Below, in pieces: positions 9,796-21,192 of a stretch of DNA of 64,000 nt (within the stretch, counting starts at the first letter, position 1; each line of letters starts with the position of its first letter). This DNA comes from Gracilaria gracilis. Its lineage: Eukaryota; Rhodophyta; Florideophyceae; Gracilariales; Gracilariaceae. The stretch is taken from NCBI GenBank assembly GCA_030374805.1, contig JARGSG010000198.1, forward strand, positions 186,001 through 250,000, written 5' to 3'. A program made the translations under genes and the position numbers. Under the pieces are notes generated by a model that was given only the letters and a program-made list of their open reading frames with translations, ran no database searches and was not told the origin of the DNA.

Positions 9796-11049
9796 TTTTT
9801 GAAACGGTTTTGTATCCTACTTGTCAAACATTTCAGTGACCCGCACGTACTCAAGTAGGCAACAATTGAGCTCGAGCAGCGAAGTAAAGAATGGCCAGAG
9901 CCTTCAGTCCATATGTTATGGGCCCCACGCTTTAATCTCCGAACACTCCCGACCTACCCGTGATCCAGGTCGTCTAATAAGCATGGATCCCCTGCTGCTG
10001 TTCTAGCTGAATTTGCCAGAATTGGATTGGAATATTGAGCTAATTGCCAGTTTTCCAGCCGTATAGGAGCTTTGCGATAAGTTTATAAGTACAACGTAAG
10101 CATAAATGCAGATTTTTGACAGCAATGTAAATAAAATGAAGAGTTTATGTAAACCACTCTGCATGGTTGTCGATAACTTCTTAGTTTCTTTTTTATTTTT
10201 TATGTATTGCTTTTTCCCGGATCCCTCAGAGATATACTTAAGTTGGAACGATGAATTGTACAACTGAATCAAGTACATTCGGCAAAGAAGCTATATCTAC
10301 CAACACTGGCATAGTGGTTTTGCCACTAGCGCAGACGGGAATTTTACATTTGCTGTGTGTGGATTAAGATTGGCAACGAACAATATGTGCGCTTTGTATC
10401 GTATTCCAAAGCACATGTACGATGTTGTGTTTTCTGCACTATGCTGAGCACCAGAACGGCTGGCGAGTTGTTGAAAAGGCTATCAATTTAAATAAACTGA
10501 GCTTGTAAGGATGTTCAGTTCGTAAATGAATTCATAATTTGGCGCATTTTCCAGAGTTGTGCATTTGGAGAGCCAAAAGGTTCTGTAAGCAGACGTGCTT
10601 ATATAGCGTCGTTGGCATGCGCATAGTAGGAAACTACGAAGAAGCACATTTTCACTAATTGTGAAGGCCATTTGTGTAGAAAAGAATTTTACTATTACTG
10701 CAGTAATAAAAATTTGTTGACATTATCTTGTGTTCACAAGAGTGGCTGGTTATCGGTTGAAAACTTTTTCAAGAAGTGGACGAATGATGGCGGAGATCAG
10801 CGGAGATCGATTTGGATGGATGCAAGCACAATAATCGACCAATAGGTGACGGGCAACGTTCAAAAAGACGCGGGCCACCAAAGCGTGAGATGGGTCATGT
10901 GGCTGTCGTTGTTGACGCGCCGCGGTTGGCCTAAGAGCACGCCTTACCCAGCGGTAGCCGCCTCCCGTAGCCGCAAAGCACACACAGCGCCGAGAGTGTT
11001 GCGCAATGTGCCCGCTCCTTCCCCAACCGCGGCGTGGCCGATAGCCACC
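9796..11049. other. Intergenic; upstream part duplicated before 18105
   Basis: No gene seen in 9796-10860. From about 10880 to the ATG at 11050 the sequence resembles 17865-18104 (shared GCCGCGGTTGGC, CCCAGCGGTAGC and GAGAGTGTTG blocks), so the promoter region was duplicated with the following gene. Confidence 0.5.
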
Positions 11050-11802
11050 ATGACCAAGACGCTCATTGCGCTTGCGCTGTTCAGCGCGCTCTCGCTGCTT
11101 GTGCTACCTTTTCCGCAGGCGGCGAGCTCGGTGCTGGCGCTGGCGCTGGTTGGCGCCATCGAGCGCGCCGCCACGCAGCATGTGTCCGAGAAGGCGGCCG
11201 TGTTGCAACGGCTGCGCCGACGCAAGTACGTGTGCATGAGCGCGGGCGTGTTGCTGCAGCTGCTGGCGCTCGCGCTCGTCACGTGGCTGCTGGTGATGTC
11301 GTTCTACTCCGCGCTGTTCCGCGACAAGATGCCCGTCGTAGACGCTAACCATGACATGGACAAGTTCCTGCAGAGCGTGCAGGAAATGCAGCAACAGGCC
11401 GAGCAGATGCTCGTAGCTCACCCGCTGCTGCTCACACTGCTTGTGGGCGTGGTGCTGTTGCCACCCTTCGTGCTACTGCTCACGTCAGCGTGGGTGCTGA
11501 CGTTCGACTACGCGCAATTGACGCTCATCCACAGCCATGAGGAGGAGCTAACGCGCGAGACCGTCGTCAAGGACATTGTGGCGTTCGGCTTCTCCGGGCT
11601 GGTGGGCATGGCGCAGTTCTACATCCTGGCGCCGTGGCTGGTCAACGTGGCCACCGCGTTGAGAGTCGGCGCGCCGCCCCGTCTCCCGCTACTCTCCACC
11701 GCAGCGGCCACCGCGGCCAGCGTGCTCACGGCGCTGCTGCTCTGCGGCGTCGCTATCAGAGAGAACAATAGTGGAATGACAATGGAGTTGTCTCGAAGAT
11801 GA
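11050..11802 (+). pseudogene. Polytopic membrane protein, copy 1, cut off by Cop-B
   Basis: ATG at 11050 sits in GCCACCATG, a good eukaryotic start context. The encoded protein has hydrophobic segments around residues 3-35, 65-95, 115-140 and 170-195 and is clearly paralogous to the gene at 18105 (shared FDYAQ, LTRETVVK and IVAFGFSGLVGMAQFYIL). At 11754 the reading frame runs into the LTR of Cop-B and ends 16 codons later. The C-terminal third present in copy 2 is missing, and the sequence beyond the retrotransposon (from 16366) does not obviously resume the gene. No known family is recognised. The host copy is probably dead or makes a truncated protein. Confidence 0.8.
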
Positions 11803-11960
11803 GAGCCACTAGGACTCTCATCAAGAGACCTTTTATAGACAAAGATAGTGTATAACAAATAGGGAGTAAATGGTCGTGAGTACTGAATATCAAATTAAGA
11901 CCATACAAGTAATCAATAACAAACAATATGAATCAAATATAAGTGGTCGTAATGCCGACA
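11754..11960 (-). repeat. 3' LTR of Cop-B
   Basis: 207 bp, 206 identical to 16159-16365. It contains TATAAAAG on the minus strand, a likely TATA box. Confidence 0.92.
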
Positions 11961-11973
11961 CCCCCCCTCGACC
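11961..11973 (-). promoter_or_regulatory. Polypurine tract of Cop-B
   Basis: GGTCGAGGGGGGG on the minus strand lies exactly between the pol stop codon (11974) and the 3' LTR. It is nearly the same as the TRIM tract GGTCGAAGGGGAG at 32204. Confidence 0.8.
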
Positions 11974-14900
11974 TTAGAAGGGAGCAACGCAAAGCGCATT
12001 ACGATGGACAATGAATAGACTTCCAGTGAGTGATTTCGTCATCAGATCCGCATGGTTCTGCTTTGAAGAGACAAAGTGAATATCCACCACTCTTTCTCTG
12101 ACTGCGTCTAACACATGATTGAAACGAATATCAACGTGTTTGACTCTTCTCATGCCAAGATATTCTTTAGACCACTGAATCGCACCCAAGTTGTCTTGGC
12201 GAACGGGAATAGGTTCCAAAAGCGGCATTTCAATCTCTTGCATGACATTATGTACCCATTGTACTTGACGTATGCATTCTGACAAAGCATAAAACTCAGC
12301 TTCCGAAGTTGACAGTGCTGTTAATTTTTGAAGTTTAGAGCTCCAAATAATTGGAAAGCCTCCAATACTGATGTAGTGACCTCCCCTAGACCGACGCCTT
12401 TCAAGGTCTCTGCCCCAATCTGCATCAGACCAAGCTTCAATGTTCATCATTAAGTCTTTCTGCAGTCGTAGAGCAAAGTTTCGAGTGCCTTTTAAGTAGC
12501 GAACAACATTCTTGAGCGATTTCCAATGCACTGGCCTTGGCGATGAGGCAAACTTTCCAAGGAGTGAGACAGCTGTAGCGAGTTCTGGGCGAGTGCGAGT
12601 GCTCAAGAACAGTAAAGACCCAAGCGCTTCCCGGTAAGGTACATTTGCCATATGTAGAGACTCTTCTTCCGTTGCTGGAATTCTTGGTTCATACAGACAG
12701 TGACCATCTGGCAATGGATGTGACAAAGGTGTAGCAGATTCCATGTTACATATAGATATAATACTGTCAATTAGTGGCTGTTGGTGCAAGTACACTGCAA
12801 AATCAGTCTCTTTGATGGAGACACCTAAGTACAGGTCAGTACGTCCAAGATCGCTCACGTCATAATGGTCTGAAAGTTTTTGCTTTGTCCAAGTTGTAAG
12901 AGTTGGGGGCCCAAATATACAGATATCATCAACGTAGGCCAGAACTATGACAAAGTTGTCCCCACGGGAATAAGTAAACATGCAAGGATGAGATACTGCC
13001 TGCTGAAATCCAATTGACTTCAGATAAGAAGAAAGATTCTCGAACCAAAGCCTCGGAGCTTCTCGAGTTCCGTAGAGCGATTTCACCAGCTTCACTACTC
13101 GGCCATCGGCCTCCGGAACTCCCGGTATTTTTGGAAGTCTAATCCAGATTGGGTTGTCTTCTGGAATAGAAGCATGTAAAAATGCACCCTTGATATCGAC
13201 ATGCTGGCGATCCCAACCTTTAGCGATTGAAACGGCGAGAACTAGTCGAAAGAGTTCAAAATTCAGGACCGGGGCATAGAGTTCAGGCTTATTGCAATTG
13301 TGTTGAAAGTTTCCTCTTGCCACGAGACGTGCCTTAAAACGAGATGGTGAGCCATTATGATCTCGTTTGAGTCGAAGAATAATGCCAGATGGGATGGGCT
13401 TCCTGTGATCATGGTCTGCATCTATGTATGTGCCAAGTTTCAGAATCGTTTCAAATTCTTTCCTAATCCCTTCCATCCAATATGATGCCTCGGAAGACTT
13501 CAAGGCCTGCCTCAAAGTTGGTTCATCTCCTGTGCTGATTTCAGATGGTAGTATTTGTGCAACGGTGCAAGATGCAGTACTAGGATCATTTTCGACATCA
13601 GAAGGGTATCCACCTAAGTCAGGATCGTATGTGGAGTCCTTATTTGGATAATGAGTTAAGGAGGTGAGCACAGATGTGTCATCCTCGAACGCATCCACTT
13701 CATCTGGATCTGGTATGCCAAACAGAGGGTGGTCATCGTGGGTTTCCTGTACGTCGGGGGACGTATTATTGAGTAATGATAATCCTGGAAATTCTGATTC
13801 CAGGAAACGAACATGTTTCGTTTGTACGACACCCTCAGATGTAAGGATGTGATACATTCCTCCTTGAATATGACCTAGATTAATGCCTTCTCTTAGTTTA
13901 GGGTCCATTTTTCGAAGCTCTTTTTCTTTGCAGAGGACCAAGGCACGGCATCCAAAGGCTTTCAGGTGCTTGGCGTAGGGTGGATACTCGTTAAAGAGAG
14001 TTACATGCGGTATCCTTTCCGTCGAACGATGAGGAGCCATGTTACGAGCATCAATTACTTGTTTTAGGGCGTAGTTCCAAAACGTCTTCGGTAATTTGGC
14101 ATGACTGAGTGCTGCTCTTATGGAACCCTGTGGGATGCCAACATAGCGCTCGGCTAGTCCATTAGATGACGGTGTGTAGGCACTGGTCTGCGAGATATTG
14201 ATGCCAAGCTTCTGAAAGTGTTTCTGAGCCCGCAGAAATTCTTTGCCACCATCCGAATGTAACGAAAGAACATTCTTGCCAGACTGTCTTTCGAACCAGT
14301 TTCTGAAAGTGATAATATGTACGGATGCTTCTCCTTTGTTTTGAAGAGCCTTTCCATAGATATATCGACTGAATTCGTCAACAATAATGAGATAGTAACG
14401 ATGTCCATCTCCAGATTCTGTTCCGGTTTCAGTAACATCGATGTGTAGATGGCCAACCTGTGAACGTGATGTTAGACTTCCAAGATAGGCTTTACGAAAC
14501 TTTCCACTGCTGCATGGCACACAGTCAGAGTTGAATTCCTTGTTCTGTGGCAGAAGATTCTGTTTAATCATACGATGTATTTCCTTCGTTGGTACAGCGT
14601 GTGCCATTCTCCAGTGCCAAATTGTGACATCGGATTTCAGATCATTAGTTGCAGCATTCACAGTGGTATCAATAGTATCATCAACGACTTCATGCTGCTC
14701 ATTGGGATCCGTTTGATCATTGGTTGAGTTACTAGGGGACGAGGAAGATGACGTTTGACCAATTAGAGACCGTACTTTTGCCATGAATGCATAGTTCTTT
14801 CTGGCTGCAGTTGAGAAGGAACTGTGTCGAAAGTCTTCTGCGATGTAATATAAACCGTCACTATGTTTGGGAGCTGAGCCTATGATTTGAAAATCATTGT

Positions 14901-16059
14901 CAATATCAATTAAAAGAGCTTCCTCCGGGAGAAACAGGACAGCAATTCCCTTGGCGGTTAAGGCGGGAATGGACAACAAGCTCATTGCAAGTTCAGGTGA
15001 TGCAAGAGTGTTGCTAAGACAAACAGATGTTTCTGTGCCTTCAAAACTCCATTTCACACTTCTAGTACCTTGCTCAGTAGCATAGATAGTGGAATCATCC
15101 CCAAGAGAAATGGGAACGTGACAGGACTGAGAGTCATTGAGGCGAGAGGTATGTGGCGTCAGGTGCGTGGTCGTACCAGAATCGAGCATGAGAAGGTCGG
15201 AATTCTGTGAACGGATCGTCATAGCTCTCGTTCTTGCAACTGCAGCTCTGTTACGGTTCGTTTTGTATTGTTGGTTAGACTCGTTGTTATCTTTTTGTCT
15301 CTCCTTCTTATTAAGTGCTTGATTATATGTACTGTTCTTCCTGGTGTCAGTACTTTTCTTATCTTGAAGGTTGAGACGATTGTTTGGATTACGAGGGTTC
15401 AGATAACAATTCTTAGTAGTGTGACCAAGACGTTTACATATGCCACACTTGGGTCTTGCGGAGTGAGTTCTTTCAGAACGATTGTTCGCAAGTGATCGAT
15501 TTTCATCGAGAAGACGGGATGCGACGGAGTCCCATTTTACGTTCTCAGATGGAAGAGTTTTGATGGCAGCGCAGACAGGATTGAGCTGAGCTGCAGATAT
15601 AGATGAAACTAATAAAGCTACAGAAAGCTCTTCTGGTAACTTTGTATCCATACTCGCTAGTTGTTCAAGAATACCTGCCATCTTATCTATGTGCCTGCCC
15701 ATGTTTTGATCGATGCTAGAGTATCGAAGGGTAACAAGTTCACACATTTTTGCAATACGGGATGCAGTTGATTTTGACGCATATCGGTCGTCAAGTCGTT
15801 TCAACATCTTATTGGGATGTCCAATTTCTGATTGAACAACGCGTAGTGCTTCATTCGAAAGGGCGGCGATGATTATTCCACTAGCTTTCTTCTGGTTTTC
15901 TTCGAACTCCTTGCGTTTCTCGTCGTCGCTTGTAAACGGGTTTCTGTTTTGTTGCAAAACAGTGCCAATGCCTTAAGCGTCGCAGGTGGCTTCAACTCTG
16001 ATTCGCCAGAGTTTGTAGTCCTCCTTTTCATCAAAGTGCTTGATTCGTATCTTATCCAT
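11974..16059 (-). pseudogene. Gag-pol polyprotein of Cop-B with one premature stop
   Basis: The frame starts at ATG 16059 (MDKIRIKHFDEKEDYKLW, a typical copia gag opening), meets TAA at 15973-15975 after 28 codons, and is then open for over 1,300 codons in the same frame. Domains in order: gag; zinc knuckle CGICKRLGHTTKNC; protease LMLDSGTTTHL; integrase with HIDVTE, SLHSDGGKEF and SNGLAERYVG; RT with VDIKGAFLH and AYVDDICIF; RNase H with WSDADWGRD and STSEAEFYALS. All catalytic motifs look complete. The TAA is a single-codon change (for example from AAA or CAA), so this copy is one base from an open frame. Unless the stop is read through, the protein would need to start downstream. Confidence 0.9.
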
Positions 16060-16146
16060 CTCCGTGAGGAATAAGGAAGATGGATATTGAAATAGACAGA
16101 AAGAGAAAGAAAAGAAAATAGCGATGTACACAGTAGTGTTGCGAGT

Positions 16147-16158
16147 AGGCCCATAACC
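16147..16158 (-). promoter_or_regulatory. Primer-binding site of Cop-B, matching the anticodon arm of initiator tRNA-Met
   Basis: GGTTATGGGCCT follows the 5' LTR directly in element orientation. Its complement AGGCCCATAACC matches the anticodon stem-loop of eukaryotic initiator tRNA-Met (CAT anticodon), not the 3' CCA end. Use of an internal tRNA fragment is known from Drosophila copia. Confidence 0.7.
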
Positions 16159-16365
16159 TATCAGAGAGAACAATAGTGGAATGACAATGGAGTTGTCTCG
16201 AAGATGAGAGCCACTAGGACTCTCATCAAGAGACCTTTTATAGACAAAGATAGTGTATAACAAATAGGGAGTAAATGGTCGTGAGTACTGAATATCAAAT
16301 TAAGACCATACAAGTAATCAATAACAAACAATATGAATCAAATATAAGTGGTCTTAATGCCGACA
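16159..16365 (-). repeat. 5' LTR of Cop-B
   Basis: 207 bp; the promoter LTR in element orientation, with TATAAAAG. Confidence 0.92.
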
Positions 16366-18104
16366 GTAGCCCGGCGTCGTGTGAAAGCGAGATCTACAAC
16401 GATATTACAATGTTACTTATCCCATTCCAATGGACCATTTCTTTTCCGAAAGTGTAATGTTGTCTGGAAAAAGTGAGATCTTGGCAAAATGAGCAGAATG
16501 CACAGTGTGGAATGTGATGTCCATCATATCTGTAAATGTTTGTGAATGAGATTTGCCACAGTATATATGAACAGGCATCCCTACCATGCGTTGGAAAGAA
16601 GCTTGTTTGCTAGGTATGCGAAGGTATGGCCATATATTTGAAATGTAGAAAGGAAGGTTGGATTTTCGTTTACAAGTTTTAACGTTTACATTTTCTTATC
16701 TTGTATTATTGAAGAAGTAAAATACAATCTCCCGAATACATTGGCATACCATGTGCCAAACGGTTATGTGAGTTGGAAATCGGACGTACTCGGTGCAAGC
16801 GAAATCCCTGTTAGTTTCCGAAAAGCAGTGTCTAACGTTCTCATGTTAGCTGAACCAAGTCGCCAACGAGCTCGACTCCAACCGCCTCAAGGCAACTTGA
16901 AAGGATCCAACTCAGGTTATTGAAGGCAGGCAATGCAAAAAAACTCGTTTCCTTTATCTATAGAACACTGTTGCTAAAGTGGCGATCCGAAAGTAGCGAT
17001 CCGCCACAGACCGGTCACAGAAATGCAATGCTGTGCATGTAGATTCCTCGAAGGCTTGGCAGAAGTACCAGTACTATGATATGCGGTATCTACCGTTGGA
17101 TTCAAGTTTGGGTCCTGAATAACGTGGCGCGCGTGTTATCCGTGGGATCGTTCACACGTGTTGCGTTGTCTCTGTACCAACACCGAAGCAGTTTTTTTGA
17201 CGTTTTTGTAAATAGCAAACAAGTCAAAACAAACAGAAACCAATTCGTTTAAAATAATCAAAAACCGAATCTGCACCAGCAAATGTATGAAAAACACAAA
17301 TAAAAAAAGATGCTTCAATAGCTGTTGACATCAACAGGAATAAATACTGTATATTGAATGTACCAAAAGGGGACCCAAATCCAGGGCCAAAAAATCAGAG
17401 AAACAATACTCGAGGGTGTACCAAGTGGTAGGTTGGGACTGCCAAAAGGCAGCTTTCTGCTGCCTTTAAATAAGTTTTTGCTTTGAGCAAATCGCTTGAT
17501 TAGCTATAAACTAGCGCAGCCCAGGTCTCAGTAGGAGCTTTGCTATTAATATGACAAGTGAACTTAATTACATTGGCTAGTTTCAGTAACTGACGGCTTG
17601 CTTTGTTTTTCCAAATCATTTAAGCCGACGTAGCGTACCTAACATGCAACTTAAAGTTTGAAATTTAGGTTTTAGAAGTTGAAGAATAGGTGTCTTTTTT
17701 GTTTCCAGAGGCAGCATTGCTGCACTTCTTGCTTACCAACTTACAGTGCGCTAAATAATCTCTCTAAATGTTTAATTCTATCACTATTTCTGTACATACG
17801 GGTTTCCTGCTATTCCCAGATTGCAGGGCGGGTTTTGAAATTGACGCCGCCATCAATGCGTTGTGCCGTGGGTGGTGTGGCTGTCATTGTTGGCGTGCCG
17901 CGGTTGGCGTAATCGGCCGCATTCCCCAGCGGTAGCTTGCTCCCGCTTGGAACAACGGTACCAACGGCCACCTACCATCAAACGGCGAACACTTACAGGC
18001 GCTGCCGCGCTCTCCCCTAACACAGAGCAAAGCCCACCCACTTCTGAGAGTGTTGGGCAGTGCGCCCGCTCCTTCCCCACCTGTGGCGGGCGCCGAGATT
18101 CACC
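16366..18104. other. Intergenic between Cop-B and the second membrane-protein gene
   Basis: No gene is supported. The last 240 bp resemble the upstream region of the first copy (10880-11049). The rest holds only short, uncharacteristic ORFs. Confidence 0.5.
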
Positions 18105-19211
18105 ATGAACGTGACGCTGATTGCGCTTGCGCTATTCAGCGCGCTGTCGCTTCTTGCGCTGCCGTTTCCGCAGGCCGCGAGCTTGGTGCTGGCGCTGGTG
18201 CTGTTTGGCGCCATCGAGCGCGCCGCTACTGCGCATGTGTGCGAGAACGCGCATGTGTTGCAACGCCTGCGTCGCCGCAAGTACATGTGCATGAGCGTGG
18301 GCGTGTTTCTTCAGCTGTTGTCGCTCGCGCTCGTGACGTGCGGGCTGTCGACGTCGCTTTACGCCGTGCTGTTCCGTGACAAGGTGCACGTCGTTGACGA
18401 CGGCGAGCACGTGGACGAGTGGATGGAGAGCTTTCACACCGCGCAGCAAGTGGCCGAACAGTTGCTCGAAGCCCATCCAGTGTTGACCACTGTGTTTGCA
18501 GCCGTGATGCTCTTGCCGCTGTTCGTGCTTGTGCTCATCACGGCGTGGGTGATGACGTTCGACTACGCGCAAATGACGCTCATTTACAGCCGCGTGCAGC
18601 AGCTCACGCGCGAGACGGTCGTCAAGCACATTGTGGCGTTCGGCTTCTCCGGGCTGGTGGGCATGGCGCAGTTCTACATCCTGGCGGCGTGGCTGGTCAA
18701 CGTGGCCACCGCGCTGAGAGTCGGTGCGCCGCTCTCAAGCTCACTGCTTTCAACCGCGACGCAGACCGCGGCCAGCGTGCTCAGGACGCTGTTGCGCTGC
18801 GGCGCCGCGGCCATCTGCCAGCTGTCGTTCTGCGTGGGCGCCGCCGAGCGCGACGTGCTGCAGCGCGCGCGAAGCGTGGCGCGCGCCGCCGCGCCGTGCG
18901 CCGCGCTGCTGGCGCTGCTGTACGCCGGCTGTGTGACCGTGCCCACGGTGCGCGCGCTGCAAGGCGTGCCGCCGCTGGCGTGGCTGCTGGCGGGCGCCGC
19001 GCTCGCGGCCGCCTTTGCGGAGCACGGCCGGCGGCGGTACGCGCGGCTGCTGGCGGACGCGCGTGCGATGGACGCGCGCTGGTTGATGGCACCCGTCGCG
19101 CCGGCCGGCGGCGCTTTGATTGCGCACGACGCGGGGGCTGACGGGGGCGAGGAGGCCGTGCCGCTGCGCGTGGCGGTGGCGGAGGAACAAGTTCACGTGC
19201 TTGTGCGCTGA
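18105..19211 (+). CDS. Polytopic membrane protein, copy 2 (intact, 368 aa)
   Basis: ATG at 18105 in CACCATG; the alignment with copy 1 starts at this Met, which is why it is chosen. About six hydrophobic segments are visible: residues 2-35, 62-90, 120-148, 170-200, 265-285 and 290-312. Between the second and third lies an acidic loop with Glu, Asp and His. The C-terminal tail is hydrophilic and Arg/Ala-rich. GC content and GC-rich codons rise strongly in the last third, which also creates long shadow ORFs on the other strand. No family is recognised; it looks like a lineage-specific membrane protein duplicated in tandem with its promoter. Confidence 0.75.
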   Translation: MNVTLIALALFSALSLLALPFPQAASLVLALVLFGAIERAATAHVCENAHVLQRLRRRKYMCMSVGVFLQLLSLALVTCGLSTSLYAVLFRDKVHVVDDGEHVDEWMESFHTAQQVAEQLLEAHPVLTTVFAAVMLLPLFVLVLITAWVMTFDYAQMTLIYSRVQQLTRETVVKHIVAFGFSGLVGMAQFYILAAWLVNVATALRVGAPLSSSLLSTATQTAASVLRTLLRCGAAAICQLSFCVGAAERDVLQRARSVARAAAPCAALLALLYAGCVTVPTVRALQGVPPLAWLLAGAALAAAFAEHGRRRYARLLADARAMDARWLMAPVAPAGGALIAHDAGADGGEEAVPLRVAVAEEQVHVLVR

Positions 19212-19734
19212 GCTGGGCGGCGGCGATTTGCCTGCGCGCGAGGTGACAGCGGCGACAAGTCTTTCGTGGGTGCGCGCAGTTGAGCGCGCTGCATGACGGG
19301 CAGGGGTTGTACAAGCATGCGTTTGGATTTGCGCGAGAAGGTATGAGGGGCGTGTCTTGCGGTTGAGGCTGGCGGTTTGAAGGGCGGTGAGCACTTGTGC
19401 GACACCTTACTTTGTGGACGAACGAACTGTCAGGGCTGCCCTGAATAGCCGACCAGCGAATAGCGGGAAGTACGAATTCTTTTTATATGGGTCTTTTAAG
19501 CATTTTTGATGCATTGGAAAATATGATTGAAAAGATATTCTTAACTTGTTATGGACCAATTGCTTTAGCAAGACAAACATGGTAAAGGGATAAAGACAAC
19601 ATATATACTTAAGAAACCCAGAAAAATAAAACAGGCAGAGATTACAATACTACAATTCTTATTCTTGTCTCTTCGGCTGCTTTTTTCTAATCTTTTGAGT
19701 CTTGCTATATGGAATCTCTATTTTCCATTGAGAG
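19212..19734. other. Intergenic
   Basis: No gene seen. It becomes A/T-rich towards the transposase. Confidence 0.4.
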
Positions 19735-20472
19735 CTACGTTATATTGGCCACTGCATGAAAACAAACATGATGAAAAGATATATCGTGTCGAAAACGTCT
19801 TTCCAACACCAGAAACTGCTTTAAACGTCCATTCACATTTTCATGATATGCTCTGATTAAAGAGTGTTTGCGACGAAATTGTTTTGCAATAGAAGATTTC
19901 CGAACGCATTTTAAGTCGTTGTAACCATCGTCAGAGACTACTTTCTCGTTTCCTAATGGCGTGCGTTTCACAGTTCCACGAATGATTCTGAGATCGGGAT
20001 TTTTGCCGCACGCAAACCCCCCATTTACCAAAAAGATGTAACCGTTTTGAACAGTAACTCCTACTTCATATCGCATTCCAGCTGATTTAAACTTATGAGA
20101 GTACCATGAGCTGGAAAACGGATATGGCTCATTAATCGGACAATCTGTTCCATGCACGGACATATAGCAGTTAAGAAAAGGCTTTTCGTGTAATCGACTT
20201 TTCCATTCAAGCTGCATTTTGTTAGCAAGAGGGAATAAAATAAAATCACGGTTTGTAGTAAACGTACTATATTTAACCCAGATATAGAAACAAAATTTTG
20301 TAAACCACTTTCGGAATATCTTTTCGTCCCACTTTGCCAGGACAGAATGGATATGCTCTGTCGCATACTGTCGCAAGAAAAGCAGAGCCCAAAGAAGATG
20401 GTATGGTTTTCCATCTCGTGGTCTACGCCTACCAAGTAAATTCCATATTGTTGCTGCGGTGTTTCGTGTCAC
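19735..20472 (-). pseudogene. DDE-superfamily (IS5/Harbinger-like) transposase, 5' end missing or spliced
   Basis: The C-terminal 245 residues carry a full-looking DDE set: VHGTDCPINEP (first Asp), VVSDDGYND (second Asp) and RAYHENVNGRLKQF (Glu), with NGGFACGKNPDL between them, a layout of the DDE_Tnp_4 group. The frame has no ATG at its 5' end: it begins after a TGA (20482-20484) and the first possible start is GTG. Either the N-terminal helix-turn-helix part lies in another exon or frame upstream, or it is lost. The C2H2 gene upstream runs in the same direction, so the two may form one two-gene transposon; terminal repeats were not found. Confidence 0.7.
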
Positions 20473-20598
20473 GTGTGGTGTTCAGGACAAGAGGAGGGGG
20501 GAAGAGGAAGTTCAAACAGACGCCTTGCCACGCTAGGATGCGTGGGCCGTATAATAGTTGAGCTACACCCAAGAAAGGTAGCTGCTGTAGAATGGTAT

Positions 20599-21192
20599 TT
20601 AACGACGGTTAAGATTCGCCTTACAGTTCTTCCTCTCGTGTGCATTCCTATGACGTTCTGTTTTGAACATATTCCCACACGCTCGGCATGGAATTTCAGG
20701 CCGCCTGTGAGTGTTAAGATGCTCCTTAAACCGACTTTGGTTAAATGTCGAAAATGTACAACTCGTTTCAGAACATGCATACAATCTGCATGCTTTAAAA
20801 TGCTTCGCCATACCGGCGCCTTTCTTCACCATTTGCGAACAAATTCCACATCGAGCCATGGTTGGATCCCGCGCCGTGCTTTGGGCCTCAGCATCGCCCC
20901 GAGACTCATTCTGTCGCCCTTCGTCTAGAACGCTACATACTATTTCCGGTGTCTCATTTAGTTCCGGAGCTAGAGTGTCCTCTACGAACCAAAATGGGTC
21001 TTCTGCGCTGTGCTGTTCTCCACTCTGCACATCACTTCTGCTCCCTGACTCAGAACGATGGTGTTCCTCTGACGCGTCCTGCGTTCTAGCCCGCTTCATT
21101 TGTTGCCCTTCTCCCAGCTCCCCGTCACTTTTCGCAGGGCGCTTTCTCTTTTCGCCTTCGGCATCTCCAACGGATAAAGATTCTGAGCTCAT
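20599..21192 (-). CDS. C2H2 zinc-finger protein (197 aa)
   Basis: The N-terminal half is acidic and serine-rich with a basic patch (EKRKRPAKS) that could be a nuclear signal. The C-terminal half has three Cys/His clusters: CGICSQMVKKGAGMAKH, CSETSCTFSTFNQSRFKEH with a following TH, and CRACGNMFKTERHRNAH. The last two have the standard C-x2-5-C-x12-H-x3-5-H/C form. It probably binds DNA in the nucleus. It stands 126 bp upstream of the transposase fragment, same strand, so it may be the DNA-binding partner of that element rather than a host regulator. Confidence 0.7.
   Translation of the reverse strand: MSSESLSVGDAEGEKRKRPAKSDGELGEGQQMKRARTQDASEEHHRSESGSRSDVQSGEQHSAEDPFWFVEDTLAPELNETPEIVCSVLDEGRQNESRGDAEAQSTARDPTMARCGICSQMVKKGAGMAKHFKACRLYACSETSCTFSTFNQSRFKEHLNTHRRPEIPCRACGNMFKTERHRNAHERKNCKANLNRR

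Larger units (their letters stand above)
11754..16365 (-). mobile_element. Ty1/copia LTR retrotransposon Cop-B (4,612 bp)
   Basis: Two 207-bp LTRs differing at one base (G/T near the outer end) flank one gag-pol gene on the minus strand. LTRs begin TGTCGGC and end CTGATA in element orientation. The flanks are GTCGC (11749-11753) and GTAGC (16366-16370), an imperfect 5-bp target duplication. It is inserted antisense into the membrane-protein gene that starts at 11050. The young LTRs contrast with a nonsense codon in gag. Confidence 0.92.

Noticed and set aside
18132-19405. Several long ORFs on both strands over the second membrane-protein gene
   Set aside because: They are GC-rich shadow frames; only the 18105 frame has hydrophobic segments and a paralog.
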